A DNA stretch of 55,588 nucleotides from Pseudomonadota bacterium (GTDB taxonomy: Bacteria; Tectomicrobia; Entotheonellia; Entotheonellales; Entotheonellaceae), in assembly GCA_005777235.1 (NCBI GenBank), contig SXND01000022.1, positions 1 to 55,588 of the forward strand, given 5' to 3'. Shown piece by piece: positions 34,312 through 43,874 of the stretch. The stretch's first letter is position 1; the number at the start of each line of letters is the position of its first letter. The position numbers and the translations under genes were made by a program. The notes beneath the pieces are model-generated. The model had not been told where the DNA came from. It saw only the letters and a list, made by a program, of their open reading frames with translations, and searched no databases.

Positions 34312-35370
34312 ATGGCGCTCAGCAATACCCTCAAGCAGGTCTTTTGGTTTAACGATCATAAAGTGCCCAACGTGGCCGACGCACTGGCCCACGCCACCGA
34401 TATCGTGACGCATCGCCTAGCCTTCGACGCGCCAGAGGTGGATAACTGGGCCATCATGGCGGCGTGCCACGCGTACTGCATCACCTCCGCCCGCGATGAG
34501 GTGCCGGACCACTACAAAGGCACCGCCGCGCTGCTGACGCTTTGCCCGTCCCTACTGGTGCTGTCGACCTCGGGCGCGGGCTATGATCCCGTCGATGTGG
34601 CCGCTTGTACCGCAGCCGGCGTCCTGGTGGTGAACCAGTCCGGTGCCAACGCGCAAGCCGTGGCCGAACATACCGTGGCCATGATGCTGTCACTGACCAA
34701 AAACATTCTGCAAACAGACCGCTCGCTGCGTAAGGAGCGCGGGATAGATCGTGAAACGTTTAAGGGCCGCAACGCCATGGGCCGCACCGTGGGCATTATC
34801 GGCCTGGGCAATGTCGGGCGGCGTGTCGCCCACATTTGCCGCTTGGGCCTCAACATGAAGGTTCTGGCGTACGATCCGTATCTCAACGCTGCCGAGTGTA
34901 GCGAGCGCGGGGCCACCCCGGTGGATCTCAACACGCTCCTCGCACAGAGCGATTTTGTCACCGTCCATTGTCCGTACAACGCCGAGACCAAGGGCATGCT
35001 GGGCCAGCGGGAGTTGACGCTGATGCCGCACGAGGCTTTTCTCATCACCACCGCCCGTGGTGGAATCGTGGAAGAGAGCGCCCTGGCCGCCGCCTTGGAA
35101 ACCAAGCAAATCGCCGGGGCTGGGGTGGATGTCTGGAACGTCGAGCCGCCACCCATGGAGCACCCACTGCTGACGTTCGATAATGTGATCGCCACGTACC
35201 ACACTGCCGGAGTCACGAGTGATGCGCGCAGTCTCATGGCGGAGTGGAATGCCCAGCAACTGGTGCAGATTTTCCAGGGCCAACGTCCGCCGCGCCTGAT
35301 CAATCCTGAGGTGTGGGAGCACTACGCCACGCGTTTTGCCCAGACGTTTGGCTTCCGCCCGACAGCGTGA
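34312..35370 (+). CDS. D-isomer-specific 2-hydroxyacid dehydrogenase (phosphoglycerate dehydrogenase-like)
   Basis: A 352-residue NAD(P)-dependent enzyme. The nucleotide-binding motif is VGIIGLGNVGRRVA near residue 158. The catalytic trio is visible: arginine in TTARGGIVEE, glutamate in NVEPPPMEHP and histidine in ATYHTAG. There is no C-terminal ACT domain, so feedback control by serine is not expected. ATG 34312 is the conserved start; the upstream extension of the frame is not protein-like. The substrate could be 3-phosphoglycerate or another 2-hydroxyacid. It is followed 34 bp later by a methyltransferase. Confidence 0.87.
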   Translation: MALSNTLKQVFWFNDHKVPNVADALAHATDIVTHRLAFDAPEVDNWAIMAACHAYCITSARDEVPDHYKGTAALLTLCPSLLVLSTSGAGYDPVDVAACTAAGVLVVNQSGANAQAVAEHTVAMMLSLTKNILQTDRSLRKERGIDRETFKGRNAMGRTVGIIGLGNVGRRVAHICRLGLNMKVLAYDPYLNAAECSERGATPVDLNTLLAQSDFVTVHCPYNAETKGMLGQRELTLMPHEAFLITTARGGIVEESALAAALETKQIAGAGVDVWNVEPPPMEHPLLTFDNVIATYHTAGVTSDARSLMAEWNAQQLVQIFQGQRPPRLINPEVWEHYATRFAQTFGFRPTA

Positions 35371-35403
35371 GCGGGGGGGGGTGTCGCTGGGAGGAGGGGT
35401 GCC

Positions 35404-36312
35404 ATGGTCTACAAAACGGTGCAAGCCATGCAGACAACGCTGCACACCCTGGAGCAGGATGCGTCACTGTGGCACGATGTCAACTTTGTGCCACGGGTCT
35501 ATGCGCTGGATCAGCTGAGCTTTCACGTGCTCGAACAGATTGAGAACCTGCAGTATGTGCATGGCTATAACGCCTATCTGGCACAGCTGTCCCAACGCGC
35601 CGAACACCTGTGGACGCGCCTGGAGCAGGTCAATCAGCGGCTCTTCCAGCGTCTCAGGGAGCAGATCATCGCGACCCCGGCCACGGGGCCACTCCTGCAC
35701 TACCTGCGCGGCACGTACGTCGGGCCGAGTGATCTCCCGCTGACCTGGGAAGATCTCGATGCTGATTACCTGGACATTTTCATCAATGGCGTGTTAGGTA
35801 TTGCTCGCCCTCCAGAAGAAACCACGCCCCTACAATCGGGGATGATCGGCTATCATCCCACCCCGGCCCGAGCGATTTTTGCCCTGATTGAACTCCTGCA
35901 CCTGCGTGCCACGGATGTGTTCTATGATCTGGGAGCCGGCTTAGGCCGTGTGGCACTGTTAGTCGGCTTGCTCACCTCAGCCCACGCCAGGGGGATAGAG
36001 TTTGAACCCGCGTACTGGGCCTATGCGCAGCAACGCGCTGAGGCCTTGCACCTGACACGTGTGGCCTTCCAGAACGTCGATGCCCGCGAGGCGACCTACA
36101 CCGACGGCAGCGTGTTTTTTCTCTACACGCCTTTTACCGGCGAGATCATGCGCACCGTGCTGGCGCGTCTGCACGGCGAGGCCCGCACCCGGCCCATCAC
36201 GATTGCCGCCTATGGTGCCTGCACCAGCGTTGTGGAGCAGCAGCCCTGGCTCACGCGCACGGCGCACCAGACCTTTGTCTACGATACGCTCGCGCTGTTT
36301 CGCAGCACGTAA
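35404..36312 (+). CDS. DOT1-like class I SAM methyltransferase with helical N-terminal domain
   Basis: A 302-residue protein. The first ~130 residues are helical and glutamine/leucine-rich with no family I recognise. The rest is a SAM domain with GYHPTPARAIFALIELLHL, motif I DVFYDLGAGLGRVALLVGL, and the acid after strand 2 in GIEFEPAYW. The pattern around motif I resembles DOT1/KMT4-type methyltransferases, which often methylate proteins, but bacterial members are poorly characterised. GGAGGAGG precedes the ATG. It is followed after 17 bp by a second methyltransferase and then a TrmH-type gene, so a three-gene modification operon is possible. Confidence 0.8.
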   Translation: MVYKTVQAMQTTLHTLEQDASLWHDVNFVPRVYALDQLSFHVLEQIENLQYVHGYNAYLAQLSQRAEHLWTRLEQVNQRLFQRLREQIIATPATGPLLHYLRGTYVGPSDLPLTWEDLDADYLDIFINGVLGIARPPEETTPLQSGMIGYHPTPARAIFALIELLHLRATDVFYDLGAGLGRVALLVGLLTSAHARGIEFEPAYWAYAQQRAEALHLTRVAFQNVDAREATYTDGSVFFLYTPFTGEIMRTVLARLHGEARTRPITIAAYGACTSVVEQQPWLTRTAHQTFVYDTLALFRST

Positions 36313-36328
36313 GAGAGACCGCCAACGT

Positions 36329-37198
36329 ATGCCCACGGCACACGCTTCTGCCTACCTCCTGCTGGACACCGGCCATGGGCGCAAGCTCGAACAAGTGGGA
36401 CCGTACCGTCTGGTGCGCCCCGCCCCACAGGCCCTCTGGCGCCCCACCCTCCCTCGCCAAGCTTGGGACACAGCGGCAGCCTCCTATCACCGTACCAGCA
36501 CGGGCGGTGGCGACTGGACGTATCGCCATACGCTGCCGTCCTCCTGGGTCATCACCTATGGCGACCTGACCCTCCAGGTGCGCTTGACGGATTTTGGCCA
36601 TCTTGGGCTTTTTGCCGAACATGGCCCGCACTGGCAGTGGGTGCACCAGACCATCCGGGCGGTGCGACGCCCCGTGCAACTGCTCAATATCTTTGCCTAC
36701 ACCGGTGCCATGTCCCTGGCCGCGGCCGCGGCTGGCGCCCAGGTGGTGCACCTCGATGCGGCGGCAGGCATCGTCGCCTGGGCCCGTGACAACGCCCAGC
36801 TCTGTGGGCTGGCCCAGGCGCCGATCCGCTGGGTGGTGGAAGATGTCGGCAAATTTCTCACCCGTGAAGCCCGGCGTGGCCATACGTATGATGCCCTGGT
36901 GCTGGATCCGCCGTCCTTTGGCCGCGGCAGTAAAGGCGAGGTCTGGAAGCTCGAACGGGACTTGCCGGCGCTGCTCGACCTCTGCCGCCAGGTGCTAAGT
37001 CCCACGCCCTTGTTTGTGCTCCTCAGTGCCCATACGCCTGGCGTCACCCCTCTGGTTCTGGCGCATCTCCTCGGGGATATGCTGGGGGCACGCGCCGGGC
37101 AGCTCCACAGCATGGAAATGGGCATTCCCTACCACGCAGACGCGCGTCTGCTCCCCAGTGGTGCCCTGGCCCGCTGGAGCAGCCAGGGTGAGCTATGA
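36329..37198 (+). CDS. RlmI-like class I rRNA methyltransferase domain protein
   Basis: A 289-residue protein similar to the catalytic half of RlmI/RlmK-type 23S rRNA methyltransferases. It has LNIFAYTGAMSLAAAAAGA (motif I) near residue 118 and the catalytic segment DALVLDPPSFGRGSKGEVW near 190. The N-terminal PUA RNA-binding domain of RlmI is missing, and the first ~70 residues are unlike it. The stop overlaps the next gene (ATGA). An RNA target is inferred from family and neighbour, not shown. Confidence 0.78.
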   Translation: MPTAHASAYLLLDTGHGRKLEQVGPYRLVRPAPQALWRPTLPRQAWDTAAASYHRTSTGGGDWTYRHTLPSSWVITYGDLTLQVRLTDFGHLGLFAEHGPHWQWVHQTIRAVRRPVQLLNIFAYTGAMSLAAAAAGAQVVHLDAAAGIVAWARDNAQLCGLAQAPIRWVVEDVGKFLTREARRGHTYDALVLDPPSFGRGSKGEVWKLERDLPALLDLCRQVLSPTPLFVLLSAHTPGVTPLVLAHLLGDMLGARAGQLHSMEMGIPYHADARLLPSGALARWSSQGEL

Positions 37199-37992
37199 CC
37201 CCGATCATCACCAGCCTGCACAATCCGACCATTAAAAATCTCGTGGCCCTGCGGCAACGTCGTGAACGTGATCGCCAAGGCCTGCTGGTGATTGATGGCG
37301 CGCGGGCCGTGCGCCTAGCTTTGGCGAATGCTTTTCCGCTGACCACGCTATACTACGCTGCTGAGACCGCGCCGACCCACGCCGCCCTGCTGCAGGACGC
37401 CCGCGCCGCCGGGGTCGTGCTCCAGGCCGTCACCGCAGCGGTGTTTCACAAAATCGGCTATGGTGACCATCCTGACGGTGTCCTGGGGCTGGCTGCCCAA
37501 TTGGCTGGAGACCTCACCCAGCTGCCGACGCCAGCCTGCCCCCTCTATCTGGTGGCGGAAGGACTCGAAAAACCGGGCAATCTCGGCGCCATCTTGCGTT
37601 CCGCCGATGCCGCTGGCGTCACCGGGCTCATCGTGTGTGATGGTCAGACGGACGTCTGGAATCCCAATGTCGTACGCGCCAGCCAGGGAGCCTTCTGCAC
37701 CGTCCCCATCGCCATGGCCTCCGGCCCGGCGGTGCTCGCGTGGTTACGCCAGCAGCGCACCCAGATCCTCGTGGCCGCACCCCGTGCCTCGCAGTGCTAT
37801 ACGGCTATGGACCTGCGACGTTCCACAGCGCTGGTAGTCGGCGCGGAACACACAGGTCTCAGCGCGGTGTGGTCCGGCGAGACACCTATCCGCATTCCCA
37901 TGGCTGGGCACATCGATTCCTTAAATGTGGCGCAGGCCGCCTCGGTGCTCCTCTTTGAAGCCGTGCGTCAGCGGAGTGTCCTGGGTGACTGA
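37195..37992 (+). CDS. TrmH/SpoU-family RNA 2'-O-methyltransferase
   Basis: A 265-residue SPOUT enzyme with a substrate-binding N-terminal domain (HNPTIKNLVALRQRRERDRQ). The knotted catalytic domain has AEGLEKPGNLGAILRSADA, VVGAEHTGLS and IPMAGHIDSLNVAQAASVLL, the three SpoU motifs. It probably methylates a ribose in 23S rRNA or tRNA. Coupled to the upstream methyltransferase by ATGA. Confidence 0.9.
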   Translation: MTPIITSLHNPTIKNLVALRQRRERDRQGLLVIDGARAVRLALANAFPLTTLYYAAETAPTHAALLQDARAAGVVLQAVTAAVFHKIGYGDHPDGVLGLAAQLAGDLTQLPTPACPLYLVAEGLEKPGNLGAILRSADAAGVTGLIVCDGQTDVWNPNVVRASQGAFCTVPIAMASGPAVLAWLRQQRTQILVAAPRASQCYTAMDLRRSTALVVGAEHTGLSAVWSGETPIRIPMAGHIDSLNVAQAASVLLFEAVRQRSVLGD

Positions 37993-38034
37993 CGCCGGTG
38001 CCCGCGGCGGTGTCAGGTCAGGCCTATGGAGCAG

Positions 38035-38063
38035 TTGACACACGTATCCACCCTGGATAGACT
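38035..38063 (+). promoter_or_regulatory. Sigma-70-type promoter of the solute-binding protein gene
   Basis: A perfect TTGACA (38035-38040) and TAGACT (38058-38063) with 17 bp spacing lie about 115 bp before the gene start. Confidence 0.6.
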
Positions 38064-38180
38064 GACGTGCCTGGCGGCATACCCCAGTGTTTGTACCGTA
38101 TCTCTCCCTATCCTCGCCACGTCAGTGCGCCTAACGGCAGGAAGGTCTTTCAGGCAAGACAGAACCACAAGGAGCCGCGA

Positions 38181-39743
38181 ATGTCCGTGATCATGTCTCT
38201 GTCGCGTCGTTGCTGGAGTGTTGCACTGGTTGCAGGTCTCTTATATACCGGCATGATACCTACACTCCAGGCTGCGGCTCCCACCTATAAACCCGAAGGG
38301 GAAATGCGCTGGGCCTTATATGTCACCTTGTCGCCGGCCTGGTTTGATCCGGCACATGTGGCGGCAGTGGGCACTACGCCCTTCTGGGTGTGCTATGCGC
38401 TGCATGATGCCCTGGTCAAACCGATGCCAGGCAATCCCATGGCACCAAGCCTGGCGGAATCCTGGGGGCTCAGTGACGACAAACGTGTCTACACTTTTCA
38501 CCTGCGCCAAGGCCTGACGTTTCACAACGGCGACCCCTTCACGGCGGACGATGTTAAGTTTAGCTTCCAGCGCTATAAATCCACGGTCCTGCACGAGAAA
38601 GTCCGCGAGGTCGAGATCGTCAATCCCCATACCGTACGCTTCCATCTGCACCAGCCGTGGCCAGATTTCATGACCTACTATGGCACCCTGGCGACCGCCG
38701 CGGGGTGGATCGTCCCCAAACGCTACATCGAGAAGGTCGGCGATGAGGGCTTCCTACTGCATCCTATTGGCCTAGGGCCTTATAAGTTCGTCAGCCATAC
38801 ACCGGGGATCGAACTGGTGATGGAGGCGGTGGAAACCTACTGGCGCAAAGTTCCGCATATCAAACGCTTGGTCTTTAAGAGCGTTCCAGAAGGTACTACA
38901 CGCCTGGCCATGCTGAAAAATGGCGAGGTAGACGTGGCCTATGACCTGGAGGCTCTGGCCGCGGAAGAGGTGAAGCGTGATCCGAAGCTCAAGCTGGCCT
39001 TTTCGGGGGGCATTGGCTCGTTCTATCTCGATTTTCTGGAGCAGTGGGATCCGAAGTCGCCCTGGCATGATAAGCGCGTACGGCTCGCCGCCAATTACGC
39101 CATGGACCGTCAAGCATTGAGCGAGGCGGAACGGCTAGGAGCGTCCCCACCGATCGGCAGCATTATCCCGCACACGTTTGAGTTTGGATTGCCCATCGAG
39201 CCGTATCCGTACGATCCCGTCAAGGCGAAACAACTGTTGGCCGAGGCGGGCTATCCCAACGGCTTTGATGCCGGGGAGATCACCCCGAATCCGCCCTATT
39301 TTTCGCTGGCGGAAGCTATCGCTAATTATCTGAGAGCTGTGGGCATTACAGTGCGACTCCGCACCATGGAGCGCGCTGCGTTTCAGGCGGCCCGGGGAGC
39401 AAAGCAACTGAAGGGTATCTGTGTCTGCGTCAGCGCCCGCTATGGCAATGCCGCCACGCGCATTGAAGAGGCGGTCATCAGTACCGGCACGTTTGCCTGG
39501 GGTGGCTATCCCGACATTGATGCCCTGTTCACACAGCAAAACGCGGAGACGGACGCGAAGAAACGTGAGGGGCTACTGCACCAGATTCAGCAGCTCATGC
39601 ACGAGCGGGTGATGTTCGCACCGATCTGGTTGTACATCTGGCCCAGCGGCATTGGCCCACGGGTGGAGGAGCCCTCGTTGATGGCCATCAATCCCTTTCC
39701 CTGGTCAGCGCCTCTCGAGGACGTGCGCCTCAAAAAGATGTGA
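38181..39743 (+). CDS. ABC transporter solute-binding protein, family 5 (peptide/nickel type)
   Basis: A 520-residue exported protein. A Sec signal peptide (basic RR, hydrophobic core, cleavage near LQA/AAP around residue 31) leads into the family 5 fold, with LAESWGLSDDKRVYTFHLRQ, LTFHNGDPFTADDVKFSFQR and GLGPYKFVSHTPG. ATG 38181 has AAGGAG seven bases upstream. No permease or ATPase gene is adjacent, so its transporter lies elsewhere or it acts as an orphan. The ligand could be a peptide, sugar or other small molecule. Confidence 0.9.
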   Translation: MSVIMSLSRRCWSVALVAGLLYTGMIPTLQAAAPTYKPEGEMRWALYVTLSPAWFDPAHVAAVGTTPFWVCYALHDALVKPMPGNPMAPSLAESWGLSDDKRVYTFHLRQGLTFHNGDPFTADDVKFSFQRYKSTVLHEKVREVEIVNPHTVRFHLHQPWPDFMTYYGTLATAAGWIVPKRYIEKVGDEGFLLHPIGLGPYKFVSHTPGIELVMEAVETYWRKVPHIKRLVFKSVPEGTTRLAMLKNGEVDVAYDLEALAAEEVKRDPKLKLAFSGGIGSFYLDFLEQWDPKSPWHDKRVRLAANYAMDRQALSEAERLGASPPIGSIIPHTFEFGLPIEPYPYDPVKAKQLLAEAGYPNGFDAGEITPNPPYFSLAEAIANYLRAVGITVRLRTMERAAFQAARGAKQLKGICVCVSARYGNAATRIEEAVISTGTFAWGGYPDIDALFTQQNAETDAKKREGLLHQIQQLMHERVMFAPIWLYIWPSGIGPRVEEPSLMAINPFPWSAPLEDVRLKKM

Positions 39744-39815
39744 GCCAGCTCACTGGGGCAGCCATGCGCATAGGGGAAGCAGGTGCGGCGTTGGCTCTGC
39801 GCGCGGTGAGTAGGG

Positions 39816-39844
39816 TTGTGCGTCTGCCAAGGACATGCTAGATT
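39816..39844 (+). promoter_or_regulatory. Possible promoter of the GT-cupin fusion gene
   Basis: TTGTGC (39816-39821) and TAGATT (39839-39844) with 17 bp spacing, about 115 bp before the gene start. Both boxes are imperfect. Confidence 0.35.
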
Positions 39845-39958
39845 CCCTATAGACGTGATCAGACGATAAGAAGGACATGAGGAGCCGCGGGCCGATGGGA
39901 GACCACCGTCCCGCGCGCCGTCCTCTACCACACATACGTGTCTCAAAAGGACTGGCCT

Positions 39959-41728
39959 ATGCGTCTTGCCCTCCTTGCTCCCATCACCTCCAGTGTGCCG
40001 CCCCTCTATGACGGCCTGCGTGAACGACAGATTGCGCTCCTGTGTGCCGGCTTGGTGCGCCAGGGCATTGACGTGACCCTCTTTGCCAGCGGCGATTCCC
40101 AGACGCCAGGGCAACTGGCGGCGGTCTGCCCAGTGGCGTGTGCGACGGAGAGCGTTCCGGCGTCGCAGGACTGGACGCAACGCCACGTCGCCCATCTCAG
40201 CGCACGGGCTGGCGAGTTTGACCTGATCCATAATTATGGCGATCTCTTCCCCCTGGCGTATAGCCAGCCCCTGCCGACGCCTATCCTCACTACCCTGTAT
40301 AGCGGTTCCATGCCGCAGATGTGTGCCTGGCAGCAGGGAAGCCTAGAGCGCCAGTACTACGTTGCCCAATGGGAGGTGGATCGTCACCCAGACGCCCCTG
40401 CCGTGGCCATCATACCGCCTGCGGTCGATCTCGATATGTTGACCTATCAGCCCGCAGTAGGGACGTACCTGCTGGTCTATGGTAGCCTGCATGCTCAGTC
40501 AGGTATTGCCACGGCGCTGGCGATTGCCCAGCAGGGTGACAAGCCACTTATCCTGGCCGGGCCGGTGCAGGATGTGGCCTATTTTCAGGCCGAGGTGGAG
40601 CCCTATCTCGATCCAGAGCGGGTCCGGTATGTTGGACCGGTGGCTACCGCAGCCTACCAGACCCTGCTGGGTGGTGCGTATGCCCTGCTGCAGACGGGGC
40701 GTGTCAGCGCGGAGCAGCGCTTGAGTGCCGTAGAAGCCCTGGCGTGCGGGACGCCGGTGGTGACCGTGACGGGCGAGGCCATGGCGGAGATGATCCAGCA
40801 CGGGCATACCGGCTATCTGGCGCACGATGCGGCGGGGGCCGTGGCGGCCCTGGCGCAGGTCGCGGGACTGCGGCGCCAGGACTGCCGGGCGTGGGCGGTC
40901 ACCCATTGCGCTGTCGACCGCATGGTTGATGCGTACATCAACGTGTACATCACCATCCTTGAGCAGGAGAAAGCCCGCGCCCACCATGCTGCGCCACCCT
41001 GGGGGCGTTGGGAAGTCCTCCTGGATACGCCGACCTATAAAGTCAAACGTTTGACCGTGTGGCCAGGCGCACGCCTGAGTTATCAACGGCACGCGCATCG
41101 CGCAGAACACTGGACGGTGGTGCAGGGGGAAGCCCTCGTCACGCTCGATGACGTGGACACACGCTACGTCGCGGGTCAGGCCATCGATATCCCTCGTGCC
41201 TCCTGGCATCGTCTGGCCAACCCAGGGGAGGCCGCACTTGCGGTCATCGAGGTGCAGTGCGGGGACTATCTCGGGGAAGACGACATCGAGCGGCGTGAGG
41301 ACGACCATGGGCGTGGAAAAACTGCCGTGCACGTGGACGGGGCGGTCCAGCAGGGGCACACCTTTGATTTTGTCGGCTTGGCGTCACTGGCACCCCAGAT
41401 AGGCGATGTCGGCACGTGCGTGCCGGGCCGAGAGGGCAGCGCGGTCCGCTTGCGGACCATCCTGGAGGCAGCTGGCGTGCACGCGGATGCCACGCATGTG
41501 ACCTTCCGGGCGAGTCGGGATCAGTTCTCGGCCTGTGTGCCCCTGGCAGCGGTCATCGACCGTGCGCTCCTGGTGTACCGGCAGGGACTCGAACCGCTGT
41601 CCACGCCACAAGGCGGCCCGGTCCGTTTGTTGATCACCGATGCGGAGGGGTGTGCGCTTGAGGACGTCAGTGCCTGTACGCATGTCAAGCATCTGGACCA
41701 CATCCATGTAACGGTAGGACAGGCGTAG
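39959..41728 (+). CDS. Three-domain fusion: GT4-like glycosyltransferase, mannose-6-phosphate isomerase-type cupin, molybdo-oxidoreductase-like domain
   Basis: A 589-residue protein. Residues 1-340 form a GT-B glycosyltransferase of the type starting LALLAPITSSVPPLYDG, with EALACGTPVVTV and EMIQHGHTGYL near 260-287. Residues about 346-452 match the type II phosphomannose isomerase cupin (YKVKRLTVWPGARLSYQRHA, HWTVVQGEALVTLDD, QCGDYLGEDDIERREDD), with metal-ligand histidines H378/H380, E383 and H417. Residues about 465-589 resemble the sulfite-oxidase-type molybdopterin fold (RLRTILEAAGVHADATHVTF, then PLSTPQGGPVRLLIT). ATG 39959 has AAAGGA upstream. The frame is continuous across all joins. 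Whether it has one or several activities is unknown. Confidence 0.8.
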   Translation: MRLALLAPITSSVPPLYDGLRERQIALLCAGLVRQGIDVTLFASGDSQTPGQLAAVCPVACATESVPASQDWTQRHVAHLSARAGEFDLIHNYGDLFPLAYSQPLPTPILTTLYSGSMPQMCAWQQGSLERQYYVAQWEVDRHPDAPAVAIIPPAVDLDMLTYQPAVGTYLLVYGSLHAQSGIATALAIAQQGDKPLILAGPVQDVAYFQAEVEPYLDPERVRYVGPVATAAYQTLLGGAYALLQTGRVSAEQRLSAVEALACGTPVVTVTGEAMAEMIQHGHTGYLAHDAAGAVAALAQVAGLRRQDCRAWAVTHCAVDRMVDAYINVYITILEQEKARAHHAAPPWGRWEVLLDTPTYKVKRLTVWPGARLSYQRHAHRAEHWTVVQGEALVTLDDVDTRYVAGQAIDIPRASWHRLANPGEAALAVIEVQCGDYLGEDDIERREDDHGRGKTAVHVDGAVQQGHTFDFVGLASLAPQIGDVGTCVPGREGSAVRLRTILEAAGVHADATHVTFRASRDQFSACVPLAAVIDRALLVYRQGLEPLSTPQGGPVRLLITDAEGCALEDVSACTHVKHLDHIHVTVGQA

Positions 41729-41764
41729 GGGCGCCCGGCTGGTCACCCCTAGCGGGAGAGGCGC

Positions 41765-43630
41765 TTAGCCAAGCAGTTTGGGCTGTGGGCCAGAGCGTAA
41801 ATCGCCGAGGAGCAGTCCCAGCGACGCCTGGTCAATGACTTCATGTTGCAGCAGATACTGCGCCAGCGCTTCGAGCTTGTCGCGATGCGTTTCCAGAATC
41901 TGGTGCGCTCGTTGGTACATACGCTCGACCATGGTTTGCGCCTCATGGTCAATACGGCGTGCCATCGCCTCGCTGTAATGTTTGGGACTCTGATAGCCCC
42001 CATCCAGAAACATCGGTTGCCGGGCTTGCTCGACCGCATAAGCGCCTAGGTGCTCGCTCATCCCCAACTCAGTGATCATCCGGCGCGCCATCTCGCCCAC
42101 ACGCTGCAAATCATCTTGCGCGCCGGTCGAGACGTCATGAAACACCACCTCTTCTGCGGCGCGTCCCCCGAGCATCACCGTCATCCGATCGAGTAATTCG
42201 TCTTTCGTGTACAGATAGCGATCCTGCGTGGGGAGTTGCTGCGTATACCCCAACGCCGCCACGCCGTGCGGGATAATCGTCACCTTGCGCACCGGATCAG
42301 CATGCGGTAATGATTCTGCCACGAGGGCATGACCGGATTCGTGATAGGCCACCCGCCGTTTTTCTTCGGGCGCCATGACGCGACTCTTTTTTTCTGGACC
42401 AGCCATAATGCGGTCAATCGCTTTATCCAACTCATCCATCATAACCGCATCTTTGCCATACCGTGCGGCCAGCAAAGCTGCTTCATTGATGACATTGGCC
42501 AAATCCGAGCCCACCATGCCCGGGGTGCGCGCCGCAATGATCTGGAGATCGACATCGGCACCCAGCCGGACTTTCTTGGCATGGAGGCGGAGAATGTCAA
42601 GACGTCCTTGCAAGTCAGGACGCCCGACGACCACCTGGCGATCAAAACGCCCGGCCCGGAGCAAGGCCGGATCGAGAATTTCTGGACGGTTCGTGGCCCC
42701 AAGAATGATCACTCCCTTGCGCGGGTCAAAACCATCCATCTCTGCCAGGAGCTGATTTAAGGTCTGTTCGCGCTCGTCATTTTGCTGCATGGGGTTAATA
42801 CCCCGAGCCTTCCCCACCGCGTCTAACTCGTCAATAAAGACAATACATGGCGCTTTTTCTTGGGCCTGCTTGAAGAGGTCGCGGACCCGCGCCGCGCCAA
42901 CCCCGACAAACATTTCGACAAAATCCGAGCCACTCAGACTAAAAAATGGTACGGACGCCTCACCAGCGACGGCACGCGCTAGGAGGGTTTTGCCGGTGCC
43001 CGGCGGGCCGACCAAGAGCACGCCTTTGGGAATCCGACCACCCAGGGCCGAATATTTTTGCGGGTAGCGCAGGAAGTCGATGATCTCCTGCAGCTCTTCT
43101 TTCGCCTCATCAGCACCAGCCACATCGGTAAACGTCACACCAGTTTCACGCTCAGCATAAATCCGTGCCCGACTCTTGCCAAAATTCATCACCCCCTGGC
43201 CAGGCCCCAGACGGCGTGAGAGAAAGCCCCATACAATAAACAAAAACACCAGCGGGATGATCCACGAGAGGAGGGTTTTCACCACATCGCTATCATACTG
43301 TCCCGTATATTTGACGTGATGTTTCTCTAATTCCTGAACCAGCTCGGGGTCATCCACACGAACCGCCATGAAGCGCACCGGCGGTAATTTGTCGCTGGGG
43401 CTGGAGCGGAGCGTGCCGCGAATCGTATGCACACTGATCTGAATATCTTCGATACGGTCCTGACGTAAGGCAGTCTTAAAGTCGCTATAAGGCAGTTGCT
43501 CAAACGGGCGCGCAAACAACACGTTTTGCAGGACGAGTAAAAACCCGATAGCCACGAGGACATACCAGAAGGAAAAAGGCAACCCCGGGCCAAGACCTTT
43601 GCGTGTACGATTGGATTGGTTCCCATTCAT
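41765..43630 (-). CDS. ftsH: ATP-dependent zinc metalloprotease FtsH (copy 2)
   Basis: A 621-residue FtsH with transmembrane segments near residues 20-40 and 118-138. Walker A is GPPGTGKT (208-215), followed by [15 protein letters not shown] and [18 protein letters not shown]. The zinc motif is HESGH (430-434), with serine where copy 1 has alanine. GGAGG precedes the ATG. Both copies look active. Bacteria with several FtsH proteins often form mixed complexes or divide substrates. It faces the GT-cupin fusion convergently with a 36-bp gap. Confidence 0.96.
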   Translation of the reverse strand: MNGNQSNRTRKGLGPGLPFSFWYVLVAIGFLLVLQNVLFARPFEQLPYSDFKTALRQDRIEDIQISVHTIRGTLRSSPSDKLPPVRFMAVRVDDPELVQELEKHHVKYTGQYDSDVVKTLLSWIIPLVFLFIVWGFLSRRLGPGQGVMNFGKSRARIYAERETGVTFTDVAGADEAKEELQEIIDFLRYPQKYSALGGRIPKGVLLVGPPGTGKTLLARAVAGEASVPFFSLSGSDFVEMFVGVGAARVRDLFKQAQEKAPCIVFIDELDAVGKARGINPMQQNDEREQTLNQLLAEMDGFDPRKGVIILGATNRPEILDPALLRAGRFDRQVVVGRPDLQGRLDILRLHAKKVRLGADVDLQIIAARTPGMVGSDLANVINEAALLAARYGKDAVMMDELDKAIDRIMAGPEKKSRVMAPEEKRRVAYHESGHALVAESLPHADPVRKVTIIPHGVAALGYTQQLPTQDRYLYTKDELLDRMTVMLGGRAAEEVVFHDVSTGAQDDLQRVGEMARRMITELGMSEHLGAYAVEQARQPMFLDGGYQSPKHYSEAMARRIDHEAQTMVERMYQRAHQILETHRDKLEALAQYLLQHEVIDQASLGLLLGDLRSGPQPKLLG

Positions 43631-43874
43631 CTATAACCTCCCTGCCAGCGCCAGATGGCGGAGCGAATGACGATGTGTGCGGTGGTGCCCCTCATTTCCG
43701 CCTGCTGCATAGCAGTGTACACTACCAAAGACCTAGAAGGAAAGAGGCAGACAGCGTCTGGAGTCCACGCGACACGGGCAGCCTGCCGCTGTCGGCTCTC
43801 GCCTGCGTCCTCCCTCGCCGGTCAGGGGGGTGAGGGGTGTGCGCACATTGCCCACAACCCAGAGGAGACATCAG

